From contig CALPQA020000177.1 in the NCBI GenBank assembly GCA_943325595.2, positions 1 through 5,269 on the forward strand: a stretch of 5,269 nucleotides of DNA, read 5' to 3'. The stretch is from Auritidibacter sp. Marseille-P8566 (GTDB lineage Bacteria > Bacteroidota > Bacteroidia > Flavobacteriales > Flavobacteriaceae). Each line of letters opens with the position of its first letter. Within the stretch, counting starts at the first letter, position 1. Both the position numbers and the translations under genes were made by a program. The notes under the pieces are model-generated. The model was not told the DNA's origin, searched no databases, and saw only the letters and a program-made list of their open reading frames with translations. This document shows, piece by piece, positions 5,160 through 5,269 of the stretch.

Positions 5160-5269
5160 AATTAAATGGATTCACTATTCGTCAATAACATATCTTAATG
5201 AAATTGATTTTATTTACTTAAAATGGAATCAAAATGAGACCAAGAAATTTATTTTTTTAGTTGATGAAA
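5149..5269 (+). CDS. RelE/ParE-family toxin, N-terminal part (cut by window end)
   Basis: The frame opens at ATG 5149, inside the antitoxin gene, and stays open for 40 codons to the window edge. It begins MGYKIKWIHYSSITYLNEI. The pattern K-I-x-W, then a helix with L-x-E-I-x-F-I, then W-x-x-x-x-x-KKF-x-x-x-VDE matches the N-terminal strand and helical hairpin of RelE/ParE toxins of Bacteroidota, which are normally about 95-100 residues. ParE members block DNA gyrase and RelE members cleave ribosome-bound mRNA; which type this is cannot be decided without the C-terminal half. The 11-base overlap with the preceding small gene gives the usual antitoxin-first order. Confidence 0.7.
   Translation, partial: MGYKIKWIHYSSITYLNEIDFIYLKWNQNETKKFIFLVDE

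Overview
The window looks like chromosomal DNA of a flavobacterium-type Bacteroidota. The basis is low G+C, AT-rich gene leaders with almost no Shine-Dalgarno sequence, several -7 boxes of the Bacteroidota form TAnnTTTG, and intergenic repeats of kinds I recall from Flavobacterium. No genus can be fixed from this sequence alone. There is no rRNA, tRNA, CRISPR array or insertion sequence.

Layout from left to right. Positions 1-70 may hold the start of a minus-strand gene that leaves the window. Positions 71-400 carry no convincing gene, only a degenerate inverted repeat and a promoter for the next gene. Positions 401-1954 (+) encode a 517-residue short-chain dehydrogenase/reductase (SDR) relative with a basic N-terminal extension, a four-cysteine zinc-ribbon-like motif, and no tyrosine in the usual catalytic position. 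It is followed by a CCCTCCCC repeat at the stop codon and a strong terminator (2015-2053). Facing it is a minus-strand pair of tiny membrane proteins of 61 and 32 residues (2546-2270). The two genes overlap by 8 bases, the 32-residue one was found by reading the sequence, and the pair ends in its own terminator (2206-2226). Next on the minus strand is a two-domain ABC-F ATPase of the Uup type (4686-2821). It begins at a GTG just downstream of a good Bacteroidota promoter and ends in a terminator at 2735-2776.

Upstream of the ABC-F promoter is a structured, repeat-like element (4780-4853) that resembles a dispersed flavobacterial RNA/repeat family, possibly Flavo-1. On its other side a divergent plus-strand operon starts. 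It comprises a 77-residue probable antitoxin (4926-5159) and, overlapping it by 11 bases, the first 40 codons of a RelE/ParE-type toxin cut off by the window end.

The genes form four or five separate transcription units and do not appear to make one pathway. The parts most worth a second look are the tyrosine-less SDR, the overlapping micro-membrane-protein pair, the structured element between the ABC-F and toxin-antitoxin genes, and the long A runs at the start of the antitoxin gene. I see nothing that clearly amounts to a new multi-gene defence or biosynthetic system.
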